Shown piece after piece: positions 43,591 to 55,367 of a stretch of 64,000 nt of DNA (its first letter is position 1; each line of letters opens with the position of its first letter). Source of the stretch: Basidiobolus meristosporus CBS 931.73 (taxonomy: Eukaryota; Basidiobolomycota; Basidiobolomycetes; Basidiobolales; Basidiobolaceae); contig MCFE01000352.1 in NCBI GenBank assembly GCA_002104905.1, forward strand, positions 24,318-88,317, in the 5' to 3' direction. The notes below the pieces were generated by a model that saw only the letters and a program-made list of their open reading frames with translations, did not search any database and was not told the origin of the DNA. The translations under genes were made by a program, and so were the position numbers.

Positions 43591-45733
43591 ACCTCGCTTG
43601 TGCGCCTTTCTCACCAGTGTACCCCAATCGAGGTATATGCATCATGAACAATCATGAAACCTTCACATCAGAATTAATATAACCAATTTCACCGAATCCT
43701 GCCCGTTTATATTCTGGTGCTACACAAACTGGTGAGATTCCATGTTCGTAGAGTTTTTCCATCCTTGAGTGGCTGAGCCTAATAATCGGTAGGAGCGTTG
43801 GTCACTGTACTCACTTTCAGTTACAACGAAGTTACTGTAGTCCCTCGCAGTTAAAATCGCCCCCAAATCACCTTTGTAGTATCATCCTTATGGGGAAGTC
43901 CGCTCAGTTCCCGAGGCGATTGTGTTGCAACCTCAACCAAGTTAGATTATTATGTCATCTTGTTACCTCTCCCCCCCCATGTACTTTGAGTGTTTGTGGT
44001 CAACAGAGATACTCGCCACACTGTCCTCTATACGATTTTCTCATTTCCGGATATATGAGATTTCTCATCACGGACATTCATTTATATTTTAGATGATGGT
44101 GTTTACCATGGCATTGATCCTGAGTGCTTGCTGACGTTCCCCTATCAAACCACTACCGAGAATCCACTCCCCACATATCGATAACACTAGCACCTACACT
44201 GGTACAACTACAATGTGACATTCTTCAGCTGATAACACTGGTAAGACAATCGATAGCCCTAGTAAGACCAATTGCGAAATGTACTCCCCCAAACCAATCT
44301 ATATCTCGTTCAGCATTAACCCAGAGATAGGTCAGGCTAGAATGTTTGTAATGCCAGTCGGAGTATTTAGTTATTAACCACCGCTTGAAAATGCTACACC
44401 GCTTTACTTAGTTTGGTAGTATTCCTCGAGGTTTGTGAGCGTCTCGACAGTTTGAAAAAGGTACATATTGGGGAAATATTTAGACTCGGTCGGAACATTT
44501 AAACCAAGTTCTATGAGAGTATTTCGCAGAGCATTCTATACGTGTTGGATGGTGGAGTAAAATCCAAGTAGGAATATTTTTTAACTAAATATAGGATTAT
44601 GCTGTAGGAACGGTGCGCGCCACTTTTCAATATTACCACAATTTTGAGGAATTGGGATGGTAACTGACGAAATTAATTAGCTCAAATTAATGGTGGAGCT
44701 GCTTTATAATGGTGGCTAGATGGACATGAATTTTAGAATTCTGAAAAATGGGATTGATTTTCAAGACTGGCCAATAAGTTAAACTTTTTGCAAATATAAT
44801 CCACGTTTCGCTACTTCGTCAGTTATTCAGCCAATGAGATAAACCTTGTACAAAATTTCATCCATGTTTCGCTGTTTTGTAGTTAATAATTGTAAAATCA
44901 GGGAAACACAAGTGATAGAAAAACCACCCATTTTCCATAACCTTCAATCTCCTATCTTTACTTTTTTTGCTTCCATTCTCCCAATTCAACTTCAAAAACT
45001 CTTTGAAATGGTGGGTTTTGTACATCAATACTCTTATCCTGTTTATTGTTTAGCAGCAATATTGAATCGAAATATACCAAGCCCATCTTCAATTAGCCTG
45101 GTCCGTTTTAGCAATCTCATATCTACCCACTGTCTGCTGCTCCTCCTACCACTTGTCAAAGGAAATGGCTGGAAAAGATAGGCTCTAAATCTGATAAATA
45201 CCGCGTTTTATTCACCATTTCTATGCAGACTTATATTCTGTATCTGCGATGCGTGACACAGTCAATAGTTGAAGAAGTAGTGTGAGGTCTAGAGTCATGA
45301 GGGCTTATGGTTTTCTTTCACAAGGTGATCAGCAACTAATAAGAGAGCCAGCGCTTTATGCCAAGTGGTTGAATTGGGGGATTCCAGGTTCTAAAACAGC
45401 TGTCGGGCGTCTTCGATATGCATATGGTCAATCACCAGTAGTGACACAACCTTAATACATCCGTCACTTGTTGACGTCACTTTCGGACCTATTTCGGCCT
45501 TTTGCTCCACACGTCAATTTTCACCAGACAAGAAAGCCGAAGCACGGTCGCCGATCAATGTAGCCAATTAATCACGGAGGGGAAGGTGTAACCCTGGGCT
45601 ATAGCCCAACTTGATTTAGTATGTTGCTGTCACGCTGGTGGATTTTATGGATATTTATTCTTGGCAATTATGCATCCCGCCTCTGGTTCAACAATTTAAA
45701 AGCGCTCGAGAGAACTGGCCTATCTAACTTGCA
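43591..45733. other. Long intergenic region, no gene seen
   Basis: About 2.1 kb of AT-rich sequence between divergent genes (receptor on minus, LURP-one protein on plus). The longest open frame, 44846-45181 plus, lacks family features and coding composition. A doubled motif (CATGTTTCGCTGTTTTG near 44864 and CACGTTTCGCTACTTCG near 44803) suggests a local duplication. No RNA gene was recognised. Confidence 0.4.
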
Positions 45734-46351
45734 ATGAGCGATCCCGTATTTCTTCAGCCTCAAAACCCACCCATTATTGCCACAGAGCCTCGTTTCTGTC
45801 TCCCATATGAAATATCGCTTCACTTACGCGAGAAATTCTTCTCCTTTTCCGGAGATGACTTCAGCATCAAAGATGCCAGCAACACTGTAGAGTATTTCAA
45901 ATGCTCGGGAAGAACCTTCTCGCTAAGAGAGAAAAAAGTCCTTCTCGATAATACTGGTGCGCCGGTTCTCAACATCAGGGACCAATTCTTCGCATTGGTG
46001 CCTAACTACAAAATCTATCAAGGCTCCGATAGAAACAAGCTTCTTTTCGAAATTCGAGCCAAGTTTACCTTATTCAAGCCCAAGTTTACCCTACACTTCA
46101 CAAACTTGGCCGACGGAAACCCGATCACCTTGGAGTTGAAAGGAGACTGGCTCGCCAGAAGAACAGTTATTCGCGCTATCAATCATTTGGGAGTGACCAC
46201 TACCATTGCTCGAGTTCACTCACCCATTGGTACTGGAAGAAACTTGTTCCTCAATAAGCAGGATTACTACGTGACCATTGCTCCTGGAGTTGACATTGCT
46301 ATGATTGTTGCCATCTGCATTTGTCTGGATGAAAATGCGAAGGATGATTAG
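45734..46351 (+). CDS. LURP-one-related (LOR, Tubby-C-terminal-like) protein
   Basis: Single exon, 205 residues, intronless. The fold of the LURP-one/Tubby-like family is suggested by alternating short strands around a central hydrophobic helix: LREKFFSFSGDDFSIKDASNTVEYFKCSG, FSLREKKVLLDNTGAPVLNIRDQ, NKLLFEIRAKF, TLHFTNLADGNPITLELKGDWLARRTVI, and the closing strand-helix DYYVTIAPGVDIAMIVAICICLDE, where VDIAMIVAICICLDE corresponds to the buried C-terminal helix. Plant members are linked to defence and animal phospholipid scramblases share the fold; in fungi the role is unknown. A membrane or phosphoinositide link is a guess from the fold. Confidence 0.8.
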   Translation: MSDPVFLQPQNPPIIATEPRFCLPYEISLHLREKFFSFSGDDFSIKDASNTVEYFKCSGRTFSLREKKVLLDNTGAPVLNIRDQFFALVPNYKIYQGSDRNKLLFEIRAKFTLFKPKFTLHFTNLADGNPITLELKGDWLARRTVIRAINHLGVTTTIARVHSPIGTGRNLFLNKQDYYVTIAPGVDIAMIVAICICLDENAKDD

Positions 46352-47031
46352 GGCAGCCGCGTTGTAGTTTTAATTTACAGAAAACCCACACTGTATTCAT
46401 AGCCATTCTTGGAAGGATAATATAGATCATTCAAATAAATCGCTAATGTTTAATGTAACAACGAGTTGTTTGTGGCTATATCTTTTATCCTGAGATTTAT
46501 CCCGACAAGATTAAGATGCTAGCGTGTATCTTTCCGAAAACGCTGCTCGTCAGGGCAGCAACTATAATGACTTTAAGCAATAAGCTTCTTGGCCCATTTC
46601 AAGTTCAAGGACTTTGATTGCTACAGTACCAACATCAAGCAATGCACCAAGATGTGCTTGGTCAACTAGCCCTCTATTTTGGAGCGAGTACTGACTGTCA
46701 AAAATACCCTCCCTCCAACTAGTCATGACAACATGAATTTGGTTAATCGGGCACATTTCCCTCGACTCTTCCCGGGAATGTTGTGAATACGATGGGGTTT
46801 ACCAAAACTAGTAAACCAAACAAGCCGCTTTCTTCCGAATAAAGAGATCGTGGTTGCTGTTTGGATCTTTAGCCAGCTAAGAATGTGGATTTAAAAATAA
46901 CTTTTGGGATCTAGTTCGAGCAAGATCAGTTCCATATTTGTGTCCTCTTCTATGCTGGAACTTCAAGATTTTTAGATATAAGTCAAGAGATTGGTCCGTG
47001 ATTTGTGAAATACTCTTCACTTCTATTCACT
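46352..47031. other. Intergenic region, no gene seen
   Basis: 680 bp between two plus-strand genes. An open frame on the minus strand (46756-46562) has no family features. No TATA box of the strong TATATAA type was found directly before the GH16 start. Confidence 0.35.
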
Positions 47032-48386
47032 ATGGTCTTCAAGAAGGTAAGGAGGATAGAAACTGCCGGCGAATTCTCTTGGCTAATCCATTCGTACTGT
47101 AGATTTGTTTGTTGACCTTGTTGACTTACTTCAGTAGTCAGGTCAGTGCCATTTGCGAGCATTATAACGCTACATGCTCCGAGTTCGCTCCTTGTTGTTA
47201 TGAAGGCTGGTGCAACACTGGCCAGAACTGCCTTGCCATCAACTGTGATGCTGCCAACAGTTACCCAGGTAGTTGTTACCCCAAGCCATTGTGCGTGAGT
47301 TTTACCGATACTTTCGATAAGAACGATCTCATTGAAATATCGAAGTTCAATGGTGATCCAAACATTGGCTACGAATGGATGAGCCAGTTTCTTCCAAATA
47401 ACGCGGCCATTGAAGATGGCCAGCTTGTCTTGAGCATGCCACTTGCAACCGAGAAGAATCAGTATGGCCACCCTGCTGGATTCGGTGCCACCGTAGCTTC
47501 CGTAAGATGGATTCAGTATGGTACTGTCACTGCTAGAGTCAAGACCGCCTCTATCTCTCCTGGTGTCGTGACTTCCTTCATCATCCACAATCCCGAAGGT
47601 GACGAGATCGATTTCGAGTGGGTTGGTGGAAAACCTGACGAGGTTCAAACCAATTACTATTACAATGGCGAGTTTACAACCAAGAATCAGGCTTCGTTCT
47701 CTGTTGGAGGTGATAGCGCATCTGAATTCCACGAGTATATGTTCCAATGGGAAGAGGAGTTCATTAAGTTCTACGTCAACAAGAAGGTTGTCAGAACTGT
47801 CTACAAGAAGGATACCTGGGATGACAAGGCAAAGGTCTATAAATATCCCGCCAGAATGGCCCTCGTCCATCTTGGCATTTGGGATGGTGGTGTGGGTGTT
47901 CCCGGAACCACTAAGTGGGCAGGAGGTTTGACTAACTGGAGCAATCCAAAAACCGTCTACAAGGCCTACTTTGACTACGTTGATATTCAATGCAAATACA
48001 ATGGCAACCAGACGGTTCCATGGGTCACACCTACTCTCCCCAAACCATCTACCTACACATCCTCAAGCACCTCGACCACCTCCTCCACAAGCTCCTCCAC
48101 CAAGTCGACTGCGGCCACCAGCTCTGCCTCTTCCACCACCGCCTCCTCTTCGGCCTCTAGCTCATCTACCTCAACCTCCAGCACATCTACCTCCTCATCT
48201 GCATCCAACAGTGTTTCATCGAACACGGATTCCTCAAGCTCGGAGGGTCCCCAGCCAGAGCCTAGTCATCAGGGAGATTCGAAGACAGACTCTACCAAAT
48301 CGGATCATACAAACTCAGCTTCAAAGGTCTTTGGCTCCGCCCTTATGGGGGCCGTGTTCTTATTCACTAGCTACATTATGAATTAA
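47032..48386 (+). CDS. GH16 CRH-like chitin/glucan transglycosylase, GPI-anchored
   Basis: Two exons, 47032-47046 and 47103-48386, 432 residues. The first exon is only five codons (MVFKK) and completes the signal peptide with ICLLTLLTYFSSQVSA. A Cys-rich N-terminal module follows (CEHYNATCSEFAPCCYEGWCNTGQNC, then CYPKPLC) as in Crh/Utr2 enzymes. The catalytic domain has the GH16 ExDxE signature in GDEIDFEWVGG, plus YGTVTARVKTASISPGVVTSF, FHEYMFQWEEEFIKFYVN and LVHLGIWDGG. A long Ser/Thr linker and hydrophobic end (ALMGAVFLFTSYIMN) suit a GPI anchor. Such enzymes crosslink chitin to beta-glucan in the cell wall. A 335-codon open frame on the opposite strand is a shadow of its codon use. Confidence 0.92.
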
Positions 48387-49097
48387 TAATTTCCACAAGT
48401 GCCAAGATCTCCTGAATCTCATTCTTTACACTACACTATCCTTATTTACCTCTTTACCTCAGAATAGAACCCTGATAAATGTATTGCCTGACGATTAAAC
48501 AAATACGGTTGTTCAGCATTTCGGTTCTTGTGTATCACAATAGATTAGCGGTATGTACCAACAATCCGTATCGTGATTGATCTTCTTGATTAGGAAATGG
48601 CTATCTTGGATGAATTCTAACCTTCCAGAAGCTCTCTTTCCAACGAACATTTAAAAGCACAGTTGAACCATGGAACATTCTTTCCAAATACGACAATGGA
48701 CGTGAGTGACCGCGTGAAATTCAATTTAGTGCAGCTTCTAGTTTGGCTAATCTCCAAGTTAAACTCTAATCGAGATTCTGGAATAATGATGATTGAAACT
48801 CAAAATTGGCGAAGTATTGTAAGTAGGTTAAACCGTTTCTGACAACAACTTTGGGGAGATAGGGGGCTCTGGCTCTATGCAATATGGCGAAAGTATATTA
48901 CTGTCCGCTGTATCAGTGATTTTGTTTCAACATAGCTGATATGGCTACTAGATGTTATTATTCCCTTCTTTCGGCATGAACTGCCTACGTTTTCTTTTAC
49001 AGAACAGGCTATATGCTCTGTAGCAAATTCAGAATCTGAAAATTATTTGGAATGTCAGCAAAAGTGTGATTTCACATATTGGTTTATATCAAGCATA
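48387..49097. other. Intergenic region before the repeat island
   Basis: No open frame with family features. Composition is AT-rich. It gives way to dispersed repeat X at about 49098. Confidence 0.35.
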
Positions 49098-49375
49098 ACT
49101 ACCCCTTAAGAAAAGGCCAGCAGAATACCATCGTAATATCAGCTGGATTCCAAGTTTCTCAAAACTGACAGCTCTCAATATCTCAGTTACTAGCTGTTGT
49201 ACAGACAAGTAGCCAAATTTTCCAAGAGGTGACTAGGCCAACTAGCATTCATAGCATTATTGGTAATCAGCTGCTCCCTACTTTCATCAAAAATTGCAAC
49301 TGAATATTTGAAGGAAAAACACCGGCTGAATACCAGCAAAATACCAGCTGAAATCAGATGAATTCCAAATTTGAG
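49098..49375 (+). repeat. Dispersed repeat X, copy 2
   Basis: Homologous to the minus strand of 9042-9370. Shared blocks: GGCCAGCAGAATACCAT, GACTAGGCCAACTAGCATTCATA, TTGGTAATCAG, CAAAAATTGCAACTGAA and a tail of reiterated AATACCAGC units (ACCGGCTGAATACCAGCAAAATACCAGCTG across 49322-49350). The reiterated tail resembles the internal repeats of copy 1. It has no coding frame and the class is unknown. Confidence 0.55.
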
Positions 49376-49460
49376 ATTTTTCAATGGGTACCTTGGTAAC
49401 CTTGCCCTAATGTTATGAATGTGTTGCCCCTGAATGATGTAGACAAACTCTGCTTGAAAA

Positions 49461-49800
49461 TGTTGCAAATTTCATAATTACACCTGAGTATTCCGTTAAC
49501 TTTGTCACTTTGATTGTAGTCTATGAGTCCTAGAATACCTTGCCCAAATTCTTTGATGGGATTTACCTGTAATATTTTGCCAAAGCATCAGGTACCCTGG
49601 ACACAAAAATTTGATAAGCTGCCCAAAGGTCCCCAAGCTTTGCACACTTGTTGTTGAGTCCTTCCTAAGCATATTGTAAGTGTTTGTTTTGCCAAGACTA
49701 AATAAAATTATAAATATCGCTTTTACATTCAGTCAAGTGCAAACCAAATAGTCTACTTATTCTGCCAATCACTTCCATTTTCTCCAAAACTGTTACAACA
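49461..49800 (+). repeat. Copia solo LTR with 5-bp target duplication GAAAA
   Basis: 340 bp from TGTTGCAAATTTC to CTGTTACAACA, alignable along its length with the LTR at 57905 but clearly diverged. GAAAA occurs at 49456-49460 and again at 49801-49805. No Gag or primer site follows, so it is a solo LTR. Confidence 0.82.
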
Positions 49801-49925
49801 GAAAACTCACCATCTTGCAAACTGCTTAGTAACTACCAAGATATTCTTTAAGAATTATTCTAGGTCAAGAATTGATAGACTAATGTGCGATTAGGCGCTG
49901 AATTAGATATTTACGATCTGCTCAA

Positions 49926-50012
49926 GGACAGAAAACTCCAAGATTTGTATACTATGATCCAAGTGACTAAATCACGTGAATATTTAGGTGTAGTTACGAA
50001 ATTTGTAACAGA
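49926..50012 (-). repeat. Copia LTR fragment (5' end only), minus strand
   Basis: On the minus strand this matches the first 85 bp or so of the LTR, with AGTGACTAAATCACGTGAATATTTAGGTG (on plus, 49958 on) against AGTGACTAAGATAGGTGAATATTTAGGTG in the copy at 5267. The rest of that LTR is missing. Confidence 0.55.
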
Positions 50013-50736
50013 AACTTGCGAGCTGTCCTTGATAGGATGCATATTTGCTTCCAAATAACAAATCGCAGAGGACATAGTATTCATCAGGAGCATATAGAAG
50101 CAAATTATTAGTTTATGCAACATATATGTATATAGCCCAGAGTATTCTCACCAAGCTTGTCAATAATCCAATACGTATGTTAGCTCAATGTAGTTATTCA
50201 ATGCAATTTTATTAGTATTGACGAAGTTTGATCATCAATCTTCAACTTAACAGGCCACATTGCACATCATTATCTCTGTAAATCACTTCATTCCACCAAC
50301 ACTCAACTCTAGTAACCCGAAGTCTCACTCCACCGGGAAGAAACTATACTGATCTTCTAGTATAAACAACCGATACAAAATATAACCTATCAATTAAGAC
50401 CAGTTTACAGCCTTTTAATATTCGACGGTGTTGGAGAGAGTACTCCGGAGAAAAATGGGGCATGTAGCCCAACGTTTTGGCTAAAACGAATTTCTTTATG
50501 TATGAGAAACCGCATAAATATTAGCGGCATTATAGTTGAGAACTAGTATTGGCGGTACGGGTAGGAATTTCCCAATATGGGAGTTGAGGGGCGTAACACA
50601 TACTCTGACACTAAGATCGAGATATGAAAATGCATGCACAAAATCGTTTGCATGATGAGTGTTAAGGATATGCCGTTTCAAATAACATGTGAAACTGCGT
50701 GTGGGAATTAAATTTGTATCTCTATACAGGTTGATT
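50013..50736. other. Intergenic region 3' of the ABC transporter
   Basis: AT-rich and without credible genes. A short open frame (50123-49911 minus) overlaps the LTR fragment and is not a gene. Confidence 0.35.
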
Positions 50737-53700
50737 TTAGGCAGATCCCTTGTTTTTCTTGCCCTTAGGAACTCGGGCCAGCCAGTAGATGAAGACCGCT
50801 GCGAAAATATTGAAGATGATATACACCCACATGAGGCCAAAGTTGCGCCACGCATCTTTGTAGTAGCTAGACACTGAGGCAAGGAAGGTATCCGTCGAGG
50901 AAATGGTGCAGAAGGAGCAGCTATCAGTGGCATTGGGGTCCAACAGGTAGCCGCCAGCAAAGCTCGTGTAGGTGGACATGTATTGACCGCAAGTCATGTT
51001 ACTCGGGGGCTTGAAATGTAGGTACTCAACAGCTTCGCAGACGGCACGGGTGCCGGAGACACCTGTCGAGAGCATTGCTGAGACCAGATACGTGAACGGC
51101 GACACTCGGTACATGAAAATCCAGAATCCAGGTAGGGCATCAGGAGAGGCGAGGACACCGCAGAAGATCAAGCATAAAGAGAAGAGCAAGTTGGCGATAT
51201 TACCGCCAGTTTCGGCCAGCTCGATGCCTGCGATGATCATATGTGCGAAGGTAGAGGTGAAGAGAAGGAAGGTCAGGATAAGCAGGAACATAAGGGCTCC
51301 GCGCTCACTCACAGCATTAGTGGGCTCGGCATTGCGGTACAGGCCAATGGGGTAGTACCAACAGACAAAAATGAGGACAGCCATGAGAGTATTCCAGGGC
51401 AGCTCGACAATAATATTGGCGGACATAAATGCTTGCCAGGAGTAGGTCTTGGAAGGTCTTTCACGGACCTCGTACAGAGAGCGTTGAGTACAGAAGTGAG
51501 GCATAATTTGCTGAACAAGGTTACCGAAGATGGTCATAAGCATGAAAATACTGAACATCTGATTCTGAAGTCCTTGGAGACTGTTCTGTGCATGGAAGAA
51601 GGAAAATCCAATGAACAAGGCGGTAAGGACAGAAAGAGCTGCCTTGGAGTAGATATACACAGGGGTACGCCAATATTGCGCGAAAATTCTGACCAGGCAT
51701 TCATACAGTTGAGTAGAGAAAGGAGCAGCGAATTCCTTGAAACTGTCAGGATCAGAGGCAGAGTTATCAACAGCCTTTTGGGGCAGCGTTGATTTCAGTT
51801 CGGCTAAGTGGTCTAGCACTGCTTTGTGTTCAGGGCTATCACGCCAGACAGCAGGCCAATCAATATCACTATGAGACCCAGGAGCAGCACCAATAACATC
51901 CAACATCCACTCGGCGGGGTTCGCATCAGCGGAGAGTTTAGGAGCACCGTTTCTCTCGAAGTAGCTAGCAAGGACACAGGACTTGTCTCCAATCTCTCCA
52001 AAATAGACAGTTCTTCCACCCTTGGCGAGGAAAAGTAAGCGGTCGAACCGTTGGAACAACATGGCAGATGGCTGGTGAATGGTACAGAGAATAGCCTGAC
52101 CATGCTTGGTGAGAGTATCAATCAGATCAAGAATAGACCAAGAAGTCTGACTATCAAGACCAGAGGTAGGCTCATCCAGGAAGAGGAGTAGTTGAGGCTT
52201 GGCAGCAAGTTCAACACCGATCGTCAAACGTTTACGTTGTTCAACGTTGAGACCTTCACCAGGAACTCCTACTACAGCATCTGCATACGATTCCATTCCC
52301 AAAAGCTTGATAACCTCCTCAACGTAGTCAAGTTTCTCTTGGCGAGAAAAGTGCGCAGGCTGGCGAAGGATGGCACTGAATCGAAGAGCCTCTCTGACGG
52401 TGGTAGTATAGAGATGAAGATCTTGTTGCTGCACATAACCGGTTTTTCGCTGGAAGGACTGATCGCGGAGCTTGCCATCTACCAACATCTCACCAGTTAC
52501 AACACCCATTGTAACACGTGTGGCCAAGACATCGAGGAGTGTTGTTTTACCAGCACCGGAGACACCCTGTAGAAGTTAGTAAAATATTCGAATATGATTG
52601 AAGATAAAGGAGCTCACCATAAGAGCGGTGCAGGTACCGGGCTTGACCCAACCATCAACATGGTCTAGAATGCGGCGGGGCTCATTCTTGATTTTAATAT
52701 CGTAACACACATCCTGCCAATGGAAGATTGCAGTTTGTTTCTGGATACCAGTCGAGTTTTCACCGCTATTGGGATTGCTTGGCTTCTCAACAGAAGCTTG
52801 ATGTGTGTTGGCTTCAATGTCATCAGCATCCTTCACAGCAGGCTGGTGGCCACGACGGAAGAGCAAGACTTCACCCTTGGATTTCGCCTCGGAGATGTAT
52901 TCTGAAGCAAGTAGATAGGTGCACATGAAGAACACCATAAAAGCGAACATGATGCCCAAGTTTCTCCATTTGTGGCTGTTGTAGTAACGGAAACTTTGCT
53001 CCAAATAATCGGTACCCATAACCAGATTGGAGCCGGCAACAGCGCCAACTGTAGAGCAGACCTTATTTTCAGGTAAGACACTATCGTAATTACCTCCCGA
53101 AGGAATGAAAACGGAGCACGGGAACGTCCGACCATGGAACTCGTTGACCATGAAGCTCTCGAAAGCATACGCAATAGGGTCGATATAGTTCATCCAGCGC
53201 GACCAGCCAAGCATGTTGCGGGTTGGGATAGTGAAGCCAGTGTATATGATCAGTCCCAAGATAAGGATTGCTGCTGGTACCAAAGCCTGAGACAGGGTGC
53301 GAGAGGTGGCAGCGATCGTACGGAAGATCATGGACATGGTCAATGTAGTCACAATGGAAAACAGCAAGAACACGAAGAATGCGCCTGGTTCACGTCGAAG
53401 GTTGGTCATGAAGTAAAGTGTGATGTTGAATATGATGGCATTAAGCAGCTTATACGGCATATCACAGATCATGGACGCGATGGCTTCAGCAAACGGATGA
53501 TAAAGAGCGTAGCGTGTATGTTTTTCAACGATAGGACGTTGTGCGTACAGGGTCAATATCTCGAGGGCACTGGCAAATGCGTTAAGAAGTACCGCGAAGA
53601 AAAGTAAGGCACCACGGGGATAGAAACTAGAAGTGTCGTTAGGCAAATTATAGAAAACACTTCCAATAATCAGCGCCATAATGAAGTTGCCGATCAACTG

Positions 53701-55367
53701 TGAGAGAGTTAAGCTGGCATCGCCTCTCAGACGCTGGAATCCACGTGTAACACAGAGTTTGATTTGATCCCCGACAGAAATGGTGTAAGGCGACTTGACT
53801 CGCTGGCTCTTTGCCTGCATCGCCTTACGTGATTCGATGAACTTTCCAACAGATTCCCCACCGATCGGATACGCTTGCTCGTATTCCTCGATTTCCCTCA
53901 TCAACTTGGCGTAAGCTTTACTCTTTTTCCAGGCAGCGGCAAACTCATCAGGTGTGTTGGGGACTTGACCCTCGAATCCGGGCTTGATGATACGCTCCGA
54001 GGGACTGGTAAGCGAGGTCAGGAAATCGGCAGTCGTCTGACGTTCGGGGCACTCGAATCCCATGGTTGTGAAGAATTCCCTGGCTTCATCGGTACGCCCA
54101 AAATAGATCTGACGCCCTTCGTATAAGACTGTGACTTTATCGAAGACGTCGTAGGCACTCTGTGAGGCCTGGTAGATGGCCACAGCGACTGTGGCGCCTG
54201 CATACTTAGACATCAAGCTCAACGTCTTACAAAACTCCAAGGCATTGGCACTATCCAAACCTCTGGTACTGTTATCCCAGCACTGGATGGGGCTACCACT
54301 CAGAGTGGCCTCGGCAATACTGACACGCTTCCGCTCACCACCACTGACACCACGGACAAAATCGTTACCGACTCTGGTATTGATGGTGTGTGAAAGACCC
54401 AGCATGGCCATGACGACGTCTCTCATGTGCTCTGCATACTGTTGCCTAGTGACGCCAGGAAGTCGATTACGAGGGGCTCGGGCAAGAGCCGCAAATGTGA
54501 GAGTATCTCCAACGGTTAATTGAGGAAAATGGACATCGGTCTCTGCTGTGTAGATAGCTTCACCACGAAATTGGCCTTGCATCTGCTTGACAGAGATACC
54601 TGGGTTCTATTAGTCACGAGTGGCTTCAAGTTGCTCACAAATTAGTTCTACCTTGATAGTTCAAGTGGGATTTCTCATCCAGGTGAATACCGTTCATCTC
54701 ACCGGCAATGGTCTTAAGGAAGGTTGAGCAACCACTGTGAAGAGTTAGTATTGTCAGACTCAGAATATAGACCATTGGTTACATACCTGCCAGGTCGACC
54801 GAGGACAACGAGCATCTCTCCGCTCTTGACGAGGCCGTCAAAGTTACGAAGAATCTGAATCTTCTGCTTGCCAGTGCCAGTAATTGAACGGAAAATACTG
54901 CCGATCTCAAGAACAGTATTGGCGACATCCTTCTGGTAGTCCGTGGGACTGCCATAGCCATGAATGCTGAGATTCTTGAAGGATACGCCTGCAGTTCGTT
55001 TTGGATATCTTTCTGGGTCCCGTGACTGAACAGACAGCAAGTTCTTCATCCAATTTTTGGGCTTGAAGTTAGGATCGTTGGGGTTCAATGTAGAATCATC
55101 ATTTGGTCCGATGAATGGATTTTCGACTTGATTGTCGATAGAATATCTGGTTGACTGGCGAGTCAAGTGGCGTGCAAGACGAGTAACCTCCTCTAGAATG
55201 ATCGCTTCGTTGCCTACTTTTTCTGAATTCCCAAAGACGGTATCGGCGGTGCTCGCATTGGAACCCACTTCATCTGCGAGTTGTTGTAATCCGCCACCTT
55301 CCACAGGCTCGTGGGGATTGCGTTGCTCTACGCTCAAATTAGGATTAATCGTCCCTAACAGAGACAT
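50737..55367 (-). CDS. Full-size PDR/CDR-type ABCG transporter
   Basis: Four exons, 55367-54787, 54734-54652, 54599-52618 and 52566-50737, 1491 residues, the usual PDR length. Order NBD1-TMD1-NBD2-TMD2. NBD1: Walker A GRPGSGCST (the Cys replaces the usual Lys, as in fungal PDR proteins), signature [13 protein letters not shown], and [13 protein letters not shown] in place of a standard Walker B. NBD2: intact Walker [10 protein letters not shown], degenerate signature [15 protein letters not shown], and Walker [14 protein letters not shown]. This pairing, one canonical and one degenerate site, is diagnostic. TMDs each have about six helices; an external loop holds [14 protein letters not shown] and [21 protein letters not shown]. 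It sits in the plasma membrane and exports drugs or lipids. Substrate is unknown. The upstream region carries a TATATATAATATATTC tract near 55426-55443. Confidence 0.93.

Noticed and set aside
44846-45181. 111-codon frame in the long intergenic region
   Set aside because: Unusual residue mix, no homology by eye, no partner exon; AT-rich chance frame most likely.
46983-47990. 335-codon open frame on the minus strand opposite the GH16 gene
   Set aside because: It overlaps the catalytic domain entirely and has no family features, so it is a shadow of biased codon use.
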